A stretch of 12,805 bases of DNA from an uncultured Oscillospiraceae bacterium (GTDB taxonomy: Bacteria > Bacillota > Clostridia > Oscillospirales > Oscillospiraceae), in contig CAKUAM010000056.1 in NCBI GenBank assembly GCA_934636305.1, forward strand, positions 1 through 12,805, in the 5' to 3' direction. Made by a program: the position numbers and the translations under genes. The number at the start of each line of letters is the position of its first letter. Position 1 is the first letter of the stretch. Positions 1 through 7,745 of the stretch are shown piece by piece. The notes under the pieces were generated by a model. The model ran no database searches. It had not been told where the DNA came from and saw nothing but the letters and a program-made list of their open reading frames with translations.

Positions 1-145
1 GATCATGCATCTGCGTCAGATATTCGCTCTCCGGCACATTTTTGCGCTTGCGCTTTTTTTCAAAGCGGTCTGTGATGCGGCGGTTTTCTTTGGAAATCTT
101 CCGCGATTCCTTCGCGGAAAGGTAACCTTCATTTTTATTAGCCAT
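1..145 (-). CDS. oppD: Oligopeptide ABC transporter ATP-binding protein, N-terminal fragment (OppD-like)
   Basis: Only the first 48 codons are inside the window; the gene continues beyond base 1. The peptide starts MANKNEGYLSAKESRK and is very basic, with a KKRKRK stretch around residues 30-35, then reaches ESEYLTQMHD. No Walker motif is reached. The ATG at 145-143 is preceded by an AGAAGGGAG ribosome binding site about 9 nt upstream, inside the 19-nt gap after oppC. The call rests on position: opp operons run oppA-oppB-oppC-oppD-oppF and this is the next reading frame in the same direction. A charged N-terminal extension ahead of the ATPase domain is plausible for clostridial OppD, but OppF or another ATPase cannot be excluded from this fragment. 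Expected role: cytoplasmic ATPase powering peptide import through OppBC. Confidence 0.7.
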   Translation of the reverse strand, partial: MANKNEGYLSAKESRKISKENRRITDRFEKKRKRKNVPESEYLTQMHD

Positions 146-164
146 CGTATCCGTCTCCCTTCTC

Positions 165-1706
165 TCAGCGCTTCATCTTCGGGTCGAACGCGTCGCGCAG
201 ACCGTCGCCGACAAAGTTGAAGCCGAGGACAGTCAGCAGGAGGCACACGCCAGCCGGGATCCAGATAAACAGGTAGTTGGTCATAACGTAGGCGTTATTG
301 ACGTCATTGATGATGTTGCCCCAGGAGGCGAACGGATACTTGACGCCAAGACCGAGGAACGACAGTGTTGCCTCTGTCAGAATCGTCGAGCCAAGGCTCA
401 TGGTACAGATGACAATCAGCTGCGGAATGACGTTCGGGATAAGGTGGCGGAAAATCCGGTGCCAGACGCGGATGCCGCTGGACTCAGTGGCAAGCATGAA
501 CTCCTGCTCACGCAGAGACAGGATCTGGCCGCGGACCAGACGTGCAATGCTGGGCCAGCCGAGGAAGCCAAGAATCAGCATCAGGTAGATCATACGCGTC
601 CACGGATCGACGCGCATGGCGTCCATTGCGGAACCGACGATGATGATAACCGGCATGGACGGGATGCAGTAGAACACGTCGACAATCCGCATGATGAGGT
701 TATCCACCCAGCCGCCGAAATAGCCGGAGATGCCGCCCATCAGAATACCGAGAGATGCCTCGATTGCAACAACGATAAAGCCGATGATCAGCGACACGCG
801 GCCGCCATACATCAGGCGCGTCAGCATGTCCATGCCGTTGGTGTCGGTGCCGAGCGGATGTGCCTTGCTGGGTGCAGCGTAGCGGTCATAGACATAGGTA
901 TCGGTCATCTGCTTGACAGACCAGACCTTGGCGCTGGCGTCAAAGACAATATCATACTCTGCCTCGTTGCCGTCTGCGTCCGTATAGTCAAACTTTTCTG
1001 CATTGTCGTTGATGGCTTCCTCCAGTCGGTCCTTGAAGTCGCGTGTAATGACAATGCTGCTGTCTGCTGCAGAGACAACAAAACGGGAAATATAGCCAAG
1101 CTCCTCACCATCCAGCGCAATGTTGCCGGAGTCGTCCAGCTGGTATTCCACGCCGTCCACCGTAAAGGCATCGCCGCCAGCCGCCATGGCACGCAGCGCT
1201 GCAAGCTTCACATCAAAGGACATTTCGTCTGCGCCGTCCGCCGCACTGACAATATCGCGGCTGGCATAGCCCATTACGGCGTCATCCTGGAAAACGATAT
1301 AGAAATCATCGCTCGGCGCCTCGATGGTGTAGGTGACATCCTTGTAGACAAAGGTGGTCTCCCCCTTCTTGTTGGCCTCGAGTGCCTTACTCTGCGGAAT
1401 GGAGCCAAAGCTCTGGCCGTCAGCCACGACGAAGCGCATGGCCTCGTTCCGGGTGACGCCCACATATTCCTTTGACATCTGGGTATACGTATAGAACTGC
1501 TCGTCCTGGCCATAGGGGCTGATCAGGCCGCCAAGGAACGAGAACAGGAACATTGCGACCAGGATCGACAGGCCGATAACAGCCAGCCGGTTGCGGAAAA
1601 AGCGCTTGGCGACAAGCGTACCCGGGGACAGGACCTTGACGCGGCGGTCATCATTCAGGGAGTACTGCTCCTGATTCTGATTCGGATTGGACTTGTTTTC
1701 AGACAT
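165..1706 (-). CDS. oppC: Oligopeptide ABC transporter permease OppC with large extracytoplasmic insertion
   Basis: A 513-residue inner permease subunit that pairs with OppB to form the peptide channel. It has a polar N-terminus, TM1 at about 41-62, and then the transporter core from about 283 (HPLGTDTNGMDMLTRLMYGGR, the usual OppC entry to the permease domain) with several further helices. The cytoplasmic EAA loop that contacts the ATPase is at about 401-425 (EFMLATESSGIRVWHRIFRHLIPN). It ends LRDAFDPKMKR, a typical OppC C-terminus. Family members are usually about 300 residues; the excess is an insertion at about 66-282, outside the membrane between TM1 and TM2, that contains repeated units (see findings). 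The ATG is preceded by AAAGGGG about 10 nt upstream. The start lies 18 nt after the oppB stop, so the two are cotranscribed. Dipeptide permease DppC is the main alternative name; the fold call is firm, the exact substrate is not. Confidence 0.93.
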   Translation of the reverse strand: MSENKSNPNQNQEQYSLNDDRRVKVLSPGTLVAKRFFRNRLAVIGLSILVAMFLFSFLGGLISPYGQDEQFYTYTQMSKEYVGVTRNEAMRFVVADGQSFGSIPQSKALEANKKGETTFVYKDVTYTIEAPSDDFYIVFQDDAVMGYASRDIVSAADGADEMSFDVKLAALRAMAAGGDAFTVDGVEYQLDDSGNIALDGEELGYISRFVVSAADSSIVITRDFKDRLEEAINDNAEKFDYTDADGNEAEYDIVFDASAKVWSVKQMTDTYVYDRYAAPSKAHPLGTDTNGMDMLTRLMYGGRVSLIIGFIVVAIEASLGILMGGISGYFGGWVDNLIMRIVDVFYCIPSMPVIIIVGSAMDAMRVDPWTRMIYLMLILGFLGWPSIARLVRGQILSLREQEFMLATESSGIRVWHRIFRHLIPNVIPQLIVICTMSLGSTILTEATLSFLGLGVKYPFASWGNIINDVNNAYVMTNYLFIWIPAGVCLLLTVLGFNFVGDGLRDAFDPKMKR

Positions 1707-1724
1707 GGTGTGCAGGCCCCTTTC

Positions 1725-2711
1725 TTAAGAAATGCGCACGCGCGGGTCAACCACGCCGTACAGAATGTCGGTCAGGAGGTTACTTGCCAGCGTCAAAATT
1801 GCCATAAACGACAGATAGAACATGGAGAACGGGATATCGCCCGCGACCATGGACTGGTAGGAGATATAGCCGATGCCGGGGATGGAGAACAGCGTCTCGG
1901 TGATGAGTGCGCCGGAGAACAGGCCGGGCAGCGAGCCGCCGATAATGGTAACAAGCGGAATGAGCGTATTGCGGAATGCATGCTTGTAAATTACCGTGCG
2001 CTCCGACAGACCCTTGGCGCGCGCAGTACGGATATAGTCCGCATTCAGAACCTCCAGCATGTTTGTGCGCGTATAGCGCATATACGAGCCGATGGAAACG
2101 ATTACAAGCGTCAGAATCGGAAGAACAAGGTGATTTGCCTTATCCAAGAATTGGTGCCAGCTGTCCAATTGGGCATAATTTCGCCCGACCAGGCCGAACA
2201 GGTCAAACCAGCCAAGCTTGACAGAGAACAGCAGCTTCAGCAGCGTGGCGAAGAAGAACGTCGGCAGAGAAATACCGACCAGCGCCACCGCCGTAATGAC
2301 ATAGTCCGTGCGGGAGTACTGCTTCGTTGCAGCCAGCACGCCGAGCGGCACCGCAATCAGAAGCGAAATGACAAACGAAATGCCGCCCATGACGACAGAC
2401 AGACCAATGACCTCCTTGAACTTGGCGACAGAATCCATATTCCACTTCCAGCTGTCACCGAAGTTTCCTACAATTGCCTTCGACAGCCATGTAAAGAAGC
2501 CCGGAATGATATCCAGATCAAGTCCATAGGACGCATTGAGCTGCGCAAGCCACTCCTCATACGGCTTGGAGCCGGGGGCCTGCGAAAGCTGAATCGCCAT
2601 TGTCTGCGCAAACGAGCTCGGCAGACAGCGGATCAGGGCATAAATAATGAACATGACGCAGAATAAAATCAAAATAGACTGCGCAATTCGCTTGATGATA
2701 TAATTTCGCAC
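1725..2711 (-). CDS. oppB: Oligopeptide ABC transporter permease OppB
   Basis: A 328-residue permease with TM1 at about 9-28, a first extracytoplasmic region to about 100 and five further helices (about 100-122, 136-160, 194-213, 250-275, 297-320). The EAA loop is at about 225-252 (DYIRTARAKGLSERTVIYKHAFRN), followed by the conserved LITETLFSIPGIGYI segment and a C-terminal VDPRVRIS, all characteristic of OppB/DppB. The first codon is GTG, not ATG. It is supported by AAGGAAGGA about 12 nt upstream and by the fact that the protein opens with the usual family N-terminus (MRNYIIKRIAQSILILF). It lies 176 nt downstream of oppA, across two strong hairpins, and 18 nt before oppC. With OppC it forms the membrane channel for peptides delivered by OppA. 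DppB-type specificity is possible. Confidence 0.94.
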   Translation of the reverse strand: MRNYIIKRIAQSILILFCVMFIIYALIRCLPSSFAQTMAIQLSQAPGSKPYEEWLAQLNASYGLDLDIIPGFFTWLSKAIVGNFGDSWKWNMDSVAKFKEVIGLSVVMGGISFVISLLIAVPLGVLAATKQYSRTDYVITAVALVGISLPTFFFATLLKLLFSVKLGWFDLFGLVGRNYAQLDSWHQFLDKANHLVLPILTLVIVSIGSYMRYTRTNMLEVLNADYIRTARAKGLSERTVIYKHAFRNTLIPLVTIIGGSLPGLFSGALITETLFSIPGIGYISYQSMVAGDIPFSMFYLSFMAILTLASNLLTDILYGVVDPRVRIS

Positions 2712-2814
2712 GGATTGATTCGTTCCTTCCTTGCGCAGCCACGCAGCTGCGTTTGTATTTCTTTCTCAGGGAAAGTGCTGGGAAATGAATGCCGGAATAT
2801 GGGCATCCCTATCC

Positions 2815-2872
2815 CCCGCCGGCTTGCCGGCGGGAGACCGGGACACCCACATGGCAGCAGGTGCCATGTGGG
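2815..2872 (-). promoter_or_regulatory. Tandem hairpins in the oppA-oppB intergenic gap
   Basis: Two perfect inverted repeats lie back to back. One has arms 2815-2822 and 2827-2834 (8 bp, CCCGCCGG, 4-nt loop, extendable by one pair). The other has arms 2846-2856 and 2862-2872 (11 bp, CCCACATGGCA, 5-nt loop). Neither is followed by a T-run on the minus strand, so they do not look like full intrinsic terminators. In opp-type operons such structures commonly protect the 3' end of the upstream message or partly reduce read-through, giving more binding protein than permease. That role is inferred, not seen. Confidence 0.6.
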
Positions 2873-2887
2873 GGCTGAAAGACAGAG

Positions 2888-5212
2888 TTACTTGACGACG
2901 ATATGGTCGATCTCGGACAGGAACGTCCAGTACGGCGTCATATCCTTCGGGATGGAGTCAACAACCAGACGCTCGGAGGAGAAGATGGTTGCGTTGGAGC
3001 GCTGGTAGACAGGCAGCTCAACACCCCAGTCAAGGATGATTTCCATCGCTTCCTTGTACATAGCCTTACGAGCTTCCTGATCGGTGGTCTGACGGGCAGC
3101 AATGATGAGCTCGTCCAGATCAGCATCGTTGATCATATAATAGTTGGTGGAACCCTGGCTGTGGTACAGCTGATACATATCCGGGTCGTTGGTGGACTGC
3201 CATGCAGCAACCCAGCCCTCAGCCTCGCCGGACTGATAGGACGCGAACAGATCAGAAGCGTTGGCCATATCGTTGACGGTCAGCGTGAAGCCGATGGTCT
3301 TGAGCGCAGCCGCAGCATTGGTCAGCGTCTGGAACGTCGGATGATCGCCGTTGCCGGAACCGCCGATGTTCACCATGTACTCAAGCTTTGCACCTTCCGG
3401 AGCAGCCGTGAGCTTGCCGTCCTCGACGGTGTAGCCGGCAGCTTCGAAGTAACCCAGAGCAGCGTTCAGAGCAGCCTCATACTTGCCTTCGGTGGTCATG
3501 TCGGAGGTGTAGATGGGGTTGCCGTCCACATCGGTGGAGTATGCAACCTGGTAGCCGTCGTCGGTGACCTGCGGAGCAGCCCAGGACGTGTTGGAGACCG
3601 GGTAGTTGATGACAGAGGCAGTCTCGCCGTAGTAGGAGTTGATGCCCTCATCTCGGTAAGCTGCAATTACGGTCATGATGGCCTTGCGCAGATCCTTGGA
3701 TGCGTCGGATGCGGGCTCGCCGCCAACCTCAACCTTTTCTGCAGACAGAGCCACGTAGCCGTAGCCGCGGTAGTCCATGAGACGGGTAGTGATGATGGGG
3801 CCGTCATCGCCTTCCGCGCCGTTGATGTCAGCGATCTGGCTGACAACCTCGAGGGAGAAGGACGGGTCGGAGATGTCGAGAGCGCCGGACTGCACGCCGG
3901 TGATCTTGTCAGCTTCCTGGGTTTCCTTCAGGCTGAGGTGGCCGTTCTTCGGAGCGCCCAGATAGTAGTTCGGGTTGGCGTCGACATAGAACACGCCGTC
4001 AGAGTAGTTGTTGAAGATGTACGGGCCAGCACCCATCGGAGCGCCGGTGACCTCGCGGATCTTGCTGAGGTCGCCCTTCGGGAAGCCGAAGGAGTTGTTG
4101 TCGTAGTCGAACAGGCTCACATCACCGTAGTAGTGCAGCGGAGCGATCTCCATCTGGAGCTGATAGATCGCAGTGGTGGACAGCTCGGAGGTGGTCAGGG
4201 TCATGCTGTAGTCGCCGGTCTTGACAATACCTTCGACATGGTCAGCGGATTCGCCGGTCTTGACACCGATGGTGTAGTCAGCCCAGCTGTCGCCGAGCTC
4301 CTCAGCGAGGAAGTCGGAGATGGAAGTGGTGGCAACTTCCTTGTTGATGCCGTCGTCGGAGATGTCGTAGCCGTAGGTCTCGACGATCTTGTTCCACAGG
4401 TCAGCAGCGTCGGTAGCTTCATAGCCCCACATGGCAACGGCAGTCGCGAAGTCTTCCGCGCCGTAGTTTTCCATAACGTAGTCCGCAATGGACTGTGCGA
4501 ACTTTTCACCCGCAGTCTGGAACGCAGCCCAGAAAGCATTGTACTGCTCCTCGGTGTAGAGGTCGTTGGCGGTGTAGCCGTCGGGACCAGCAGCGAGGAT
4601 GACGTTGACACGGGTATCCATACCGCCGCGGTACTCGTCGAGGCCGACGATCGGCACGGAGTAGAACGTCGCAGAACCATCATAGGTCGGATCCATGTAG
4701 ACGTACATATTGAAAATGACGTCGTCAATGGTCATCGGGGTGCCATCGGAGAAGGTGATGTCGTCACGCAGGGTGATGGCGTAGGTAACGGTGCCGTCCT
4801 CGTTCTCGGTGACAACGCAGTCAGCCGGGCCGTAGTAGGTGTAGTCGTTGCCGTTATACTCGCGGGTCTCGCCCTCAATGCCGTTGAGGACCATCTCGCC
4901 GCGGCGGTCAGCGCCCAGCAGAGCGATCTGCGTCAGTGCATGCGCATCCTGGTCGGGAGCGGATGCAGCAAAGAAGGGGCTGAACTTGCCTTCAAAGCCA
5001 GTCTCAGCGACAACGATGGTGCCGTCAGCGTTGCCGGCTTCGTCAGCGGGCTGCTCGGTTTCGGTTGCGTCCGTTTCCGGAGCTTCCGGAGTGGTGGTCG
5101 TGTCGGCACTGGTGTCGGGCGTCGTGGTATCCTTCTTGGCGCAGCCAGCAAGCAGGCCAAGGCAGAGAACGACAGCCAGAAGCAGTGCGAGCACTTGCTT
5201 GGTGTGTTTCAT
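2888..5212 (-). CDS. oppA: Oligopeptide-binding lipoprotein OppA (solute-binding protein family 5), enlarged
   Basis: A 774-residue extracytoplasmic peptide receptor for the OppBCD system. The N-terminus is a lipoprotein signal, KHTKQ then a hydrophobic stretch to LLAGC, so Cys24 should be lipidated. A Thr/Glu-rich linker covers about 27-66. Family 5 features are visible: [26 protein letters not shown] at about 145-170, [13 protein letters not shown] at about 394-406 followed by NPNYYLG, and a C-terminal [32 protein letters not shown] at about 706-737. Typical members are 500-600 residues; about 190-330 is extra, acidic, predicted soluble sequence. A frame-open ATG exists at 5239, but the start at 5212 is chosen because AGGAGG at 5221-5226 sits 8 nt upstream and the signal peptide begins there. 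The gene has its own promoter and a structured leader. DppA-like or other small-peptide specificity cannot be told apart. Confidence 0.93.
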   Translation of the reverse strand: MKHTKQVLALLLAVVLCLGLLAGCAKKDTTTPDTSADTTTTPEAPETDATETEQPADEAGNADGTIVVAETGFEGKFSPFFAASAPDQDAHALTQIALLGADRRGEMVLNGIEGETREYNGNDYTYYGPADCVVTENEDGTVTYAITLRDDITFSDGTPMTIDDVIFNMYVYMDPTYDGSATFYSVPIVGLDEYRGGMDTRVNVILAAGPDGYTANDLYTEEQYNAFWAAFQTAGEKFAQSIADYVMENYGAEDFATAVAMWGYEATDAADLWNKIVETYGYDISDDGINKEVATTSISDFLAEELGDSWADYTIGVKTGESADHVEGIVKTGDYSMTLTTSELSTTAIYQLQMEIAPLHYYGDVSLFDYDNNSFGFPKGDLSKIREVTGAPMGAGPYIFNNYSDGVFYVDANPNYYLGAPKNGHLSLKETQEADKITGVQSGALDISDPSFSLEVVSQIADINGAEGDDGPIITTRLMDYRGYGYVALSAEKVEVGGEPASDASKDLRKAIMTVIAAYRDEGINSYYGETASVINYPVSNTSWAAPQVTDDGYQVAYSTDVDGNPIYTSDMTTEGKYEAALNAALGYFEAAGYTVEDGKLTAAPEGAKLEYMVNIGGSGNGDHPTFQTLTNAAAALKTIGFTLTVNDMANASDLFASYQSGEAEGWVAAWQSTNDPDMYQLYHSQGSTNYYMINDADLDELIIAARQTTDQEARKAMYKEAMEIILDWGVELPVYQRSNATIFSSERLVVDSIPKDMTPYWTFLSEIDHIVVK

Positions 5213-5255
5213 TTTCTGAACCTCCTGATTTTTTAGCACAAAGCAGTGGCTATTT

Positions 5256-5301
5256 CTGTCAGAAGCTTTCGCTTCTGACAGAGAAAGGGCCGGCCCTTTC
5301 T
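5256..5301 (-). promoter_or_regulatory. Two adjoining hairpins in the oppA mRNA leader
   Basis: Between the oppA promoter and its ribosome binding site are two perfect inverted repeats. One has arms 5256-5266 and 5271-5281 (11 bp, CTGTCAGAAGC); its loop reads GAAA in the mRNA, a stable tetraloop. It directly abuts a perfect 20-bp palindrome at 5282-5301 (half-site AGAAAGGGCC). An alternative pairing exists between 5281-5288 and 5309-5316 (GAGAAAGG with CCTTTCTC), which would break the palindrome. There is no T-run after either stem. These may stabilise the message or regulate it; the mechanism is unknown. Confidence 0.6.
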
Positions 5302-5343
5302 GAGTCTGCCTTTCTCATAGTTCCACTGATTGTCTTACTAAGA

Positions 5344-5372
5344 ATAATACCGCACAAAATGTAGGAAGTCAA
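5344..5372 (-). promoter_or_regulatory. Sigma-A promoter of the opp operon
   Basis: On the minus strand, TTGACT (5372-5367) and TATTAT (5349-5344) are separated by exactly 17 bp, each one mismatch from consensus. The predicted start is near 5337, giving a leader of about 125 nt before the oppA ATG at 5212. Confidence 0.85.
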
Positions 5373-5375
5373 CTT

Positions 5376-5423
5376 ACATTTCTTCGGAAATGTTGATTTT
5401 TTCGCCATACTTTTCCGAAACAG
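5376..5423 (-). promoter_or_regulatory. Inverted repeats just upstream of the opp -35 box, possible operator
   Basis: ACATTTC (5376-5382) and GAAATGT (5387-5393) form a perfect 7-bp inverted repeat ending 3 bp from the -35 box. TTCGGAAA (5383-5390) is also an inverted copy of TTTCCGAA (5412-5419). The minus-strand stretch 5423-5409 (CTGTTTCGGAAAAGT) agrees with the CodY consensus AATTTTCWGAAAATT at about 10 of 15 positions. The CodY link is speculative; CodY is not in the window. The first repeat could alternatively be a weak end structure for the upstream transcript. Confidence 0.35.
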
Positions 5424-5460
5424 TGCGAGAACGAAAGAAAGTATATTCGATTTTCTCTGA

Positions 5461-6012
5461 TTACTGCAGTTCAAATGCTGTCCGTCGTACAAGGACAAAT
5501 GCGCAGATACTGCAAGCCGACGCCAGCACGGAGGCTGCCAGAAACGCTGCATTCCAGACAGAAAATTCCCGTTCTGCTGCGGCCAGCCAGGCGCCGTGCC
5601 CGACTGCACTGACCCCTGCCAGCACAGCCGCAATCATGTATCTCGCAGGCAGACGCTTTACCGTCTGCTCATAGACATACAGCCGCATGGGGTCGCCGCC
5701 GGCCGCGGCGCGCGCAAGTGCATAGACGCAGAGCCCCATCATCACGAGCGCCAGCATAAATGGCAGCGCCGCGTAAACAGGCGCCCCGGTTGTCGCGCCC
5801 GGCATGCAGCCGCACCCCAGCAAAAGTGCCGCTCCCCCACCGGTCAGCAGCCACAGCCGCAGCAGGAATTTTCTGCGCGGTACCGCGCCGCAGTAGCGGA
5901 CATGCCTGCCCTCATAGTGGTATTCCCCGTTCAGGTCCCGGTGGAAATCGTCCAGATACGCCCGGCGCTTTTTTCGCTTCGGGCCATTTTTTTCCGCAGA
6001 GCCGCCTGCCAT
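5461..6012 (-). CDS. Hypothetical four-helix membrane protein cotranslated with pepF
   Basis: A 183-residue protein I do not recognise. It starts with a basic cytoplasmic stretch (KNGPKRKKRRAY at about 8-19), then an aromatic/charged segment DDFHRDLNGEYHYEGRHVRY (21-40), then four hydrophobic helices at about 48-70, 78-102, 122-146 and 153-175, with a short C-terminal tail ARTAFELQ-like (VRRTAFELQ). The positive-inside pattern suggests both termini are cytoplasmic. The ATG overlaps the pepF stop by one base (TGATG), and GGGGA lies about 7 nt upstream, so translation is probably coupled to pepF. The stop is 248 nt before oppA. It may be a membrane anchor or partner for the peptidase, or unrelated; no catalytic motif is visible. 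Confidence 0.8.
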   Translation of the reverse strand: MAGGSAEKNGPKRKKRRAYLDDFHRDLNGEYHYEGRHVRYCGAVPRRKFLLRLWLLTGGGAALLLGCGCMPGATTGAPVYAALPFMLALVMMGLCVYALARAAAGGDPMRLYVYEQTVKRLPARYMIAAVLAGVSAVGHGAWLAAAEREFSVWNAAFLAASVLASACSICAFVLVRRTAFELQ

Positions 6013-7715
6013 CAGGCAATCCCCGTCAGATCAAACTGATCCAGCCAATCCTTGGCCGTCCGGCTCACACCGCGCAGGCAGCTCTCGTCAAACGGGCTCT
6101 CGAGCCCGGCGTTCCGGAGAAGCTCCGTGAATACGCGGCTGCCGCCCTGCTTCGTATAGGCCATGTAATGCTGCCAGGCGTTGTCCCTGTCCTTCTGCAG
6201 CATCGCCCAGAACTGCAGGCTGACCGTCTGCGCCAGGCAGTAATCAATATAATAGAACGGCGACTGATAAATATGCAGCTGCCGCTGCCAGCCCTCGCCG
6301 TCGGAATAGAACGGGATTTCACCGTCAAGCTTCATCCACGGCATATACACGCCCAGAAGCTCCTTCCACACGCCATGGCGCTCCTTCGGCGTCATATCCG
6401 GCTTTTCATAGACAACGTGCTGGAAATGATCAACCATCGTGCCATACGGGATGAACGTCAGCGCGCTTGCCAGGTGCGTATAATAGAACTTGCGCGTATC
6501 GGCGCCGAAGAAGCCCTCGGCCCACGGCCAGGCAAAAAACTCCATGGACATGGAGTGCACCTCGCACGCCTCCAGACTCGGCCAGACCGTCTCAAATGGA
6601 ACGCGATCCCGGTTGAGCCAGGCCGCAAAGGCGTGGCCTGCCTCATGCGTGACAACCTCAACGTCGTGCTGCGTGCCGTTGAAGTTGGCAAAGATAAACG
6701 GCACATGGTAATCCCCGAGCGATGTGCAGTAGCCGCCTGCGCGCTTGCCAGGCGTGGACAGGACGTCCATCAGCTCGTTATCCAGCATGGTGTTGAAGAA
6801 CTCGCCGGTTTCGGGTGAGAGCGCCTCATAGAACGTTTTCCCCTGCGCCAGGATATCATCCGGCGTACCGCACGGCTTCGGATTGCCGCTGCGGAACGAG
6901 AGCGCATTGTCCGCAAAGCTCATGGGATACTGCTTGCCCAGACGCTTTGCCTGCTCCCGGTAAATGCTGTCCGCCACGGGCACAAGATATTTGACAACCG
7001 CCGCGCGGAATTTTTCCACGTCTGCCTTTGTGTAGCAGTTGCGCTTCATGCGGTAATAGCCCAGCTGGGTGTAGCCGTCGTAGCCGAGCTTGCGGCCCAT
7101 CGTATCGCGCAGATGCACAAGCTTGTCATAGATCTCATCCAGCTCCGGCTGGTGCGCCTTGTACCAGCTGCCCTCTGCCCTCCACGCGGCGAGTCTGCGC
7201 GCGTCGTCCGGATCATTTTTGAACGGAGAAAGCTGCGAAATGGTGTACACGCCGCCCTCAAACTCGATCTGCGCGCTGGCAATCAGCTTGTCATATGCCT
7301 GGCACAGCTCATTTTCCTGCTTGCACTCCTCAATAATTGCCGGAGAGAACGCCTTGCGCGCCATCTCTGCGTTTGTAAAGATCAGATCCCCGTACTCCGC
7401 TGCGAAATCTGCGCGGAACGGGCTTTCCAGCATGGCTGCCTTCCAGGCATCCTGGCACGCCTCCAGTTCCGGCGCGGCGCTGTTCCAGAACTGCTCCTCG
7501 CCGTCATAGAACGGATCGCGCGTGTCGATGGAATTGCGGACACTCGAGAGTGTTTCCAGAGTCCCGATGTGGATGGTCAGCTTCTGCTGGTCCAGGAACA
7601 CCTTCTTGGCCTCCGCATAGCTCTTTGCTGCCTGCAGCTTTGCAGTCAGGCCCTCGAGCTGCGCCTTGACAGCGCCAAGATCCGGCCGCTCATACGGCAT
7701 TTCAGAAAATTTCAT
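6012..7715 (-). CDS. pepF: M3-family oligoendopeptidase (PepF-like zinc metallopeptidase)
   Basis: A 567-residue cytoplasmic peptidase of family M3, expected to hydrolyse short peptides. The zinc-binding HEXXH motif is HEAGH at 357-361 inside DVEVVTHEAGHAFAAWL. The third ligand is probably Glu385 in ACEVHSMSMEFF, 24 residues after the second histidine, the spacing expected for the M3 family. The N-terminal half is helical (about 15-160) as in oligoendopeptidases, and the length matches the family. The open frame extends upstream to 7892, but the start at 7715 is chosen because GAAAAGGGGA lies 5 nt before it and MKFSEMPYERPDLG is the usual N-terminus; the extension runs into a repeat element. 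It has no signal peptide. Its position next to opp suggests it digests the imported peptides. No convincing promoter is seen, only a weak TTGAAA-18-TATTCC inside the upstream repeat element. Confidence 0.93.
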   Translation of the reverse strand: MKFSEMPYERPDLGAVKAQLEGLTAKLQAAKSYAEAKKVFLDQQKLTIHIGTLETLSSVRNSIDTRDPFYDGEEQFWNSAAPELEACQDAWKAAMLESPFRADFAAEYGDLIFTNAEMARKAFSPAIIEECKQENELCQAYDKLIASAQIEFEGGVYTISQLSPFKNDPDDARRLAAWRAEGSWYKAHQPELDEIYDKLVHLRDTMGRKLGYDGYTQLGYYRMKRNCYTKADVEKFRAAVVKYLVPVADSIYREQAKRLGKQYPMSFADNALSFRSGNPKPCGTPDDILAQGKTFYEALSPETGEFFNTMLDNELMDVLSTPGKRAGGYCTSLGDYHVPFIFANFNGTQHDVEVVTHEAGHAFAAWLNRDRVPFETVWPSLEACEVHSMSMEFFAWPWAEGFFGADTRKFYYTHLASALTFIPYGTMVDHFQHVVYEKPDMTPKERHGVWKELLGVYMPWMKLDGEIPFYSDGEGWQRQLHIYQSPFYYIDYCLAQTVSLQFWAMLQKDRDNAWQHYMAYTKQGGSRVFTELLRNAGLESPFDESCLRGVSRTAKDWLDQFDLTGIA

Positions 7716-7745
7716 AGCTATCCCCTTTTCATGAAAAATAAATGA

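Noticed and set aside
444..1475. Plus-strand open frame of 343 codons antisense to oppC
   Set aside because: It is a compositional shadow of oppC with no domain and no ribosome binding site.
1710..2666. Plus-strand open frame of 318 codons antisense to oppB
   Set aside because: It is a Gln/Arg/Asn-rich shadow of the permease gene, with no domain or start signal.
2903..5236. Plus-strand open frame of 777 codons antisense to oppA
   Set aside because: It mirrors oppA codon for codon, is full of low-complexity Val/Gly/Asp runs, has no ribosome binding site and no recognisable domain. OppA on the minus strand has signal peptide, lipobox and family motifs.
5349..5357. TTGTGCGGT in the opp promoter spacer, matching part of the inverted-repeat ends of the element at 7746-7908
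   Set aside because: The match is only 9 bp and has no partner repeat nearby, so chance is the simplest explanation.
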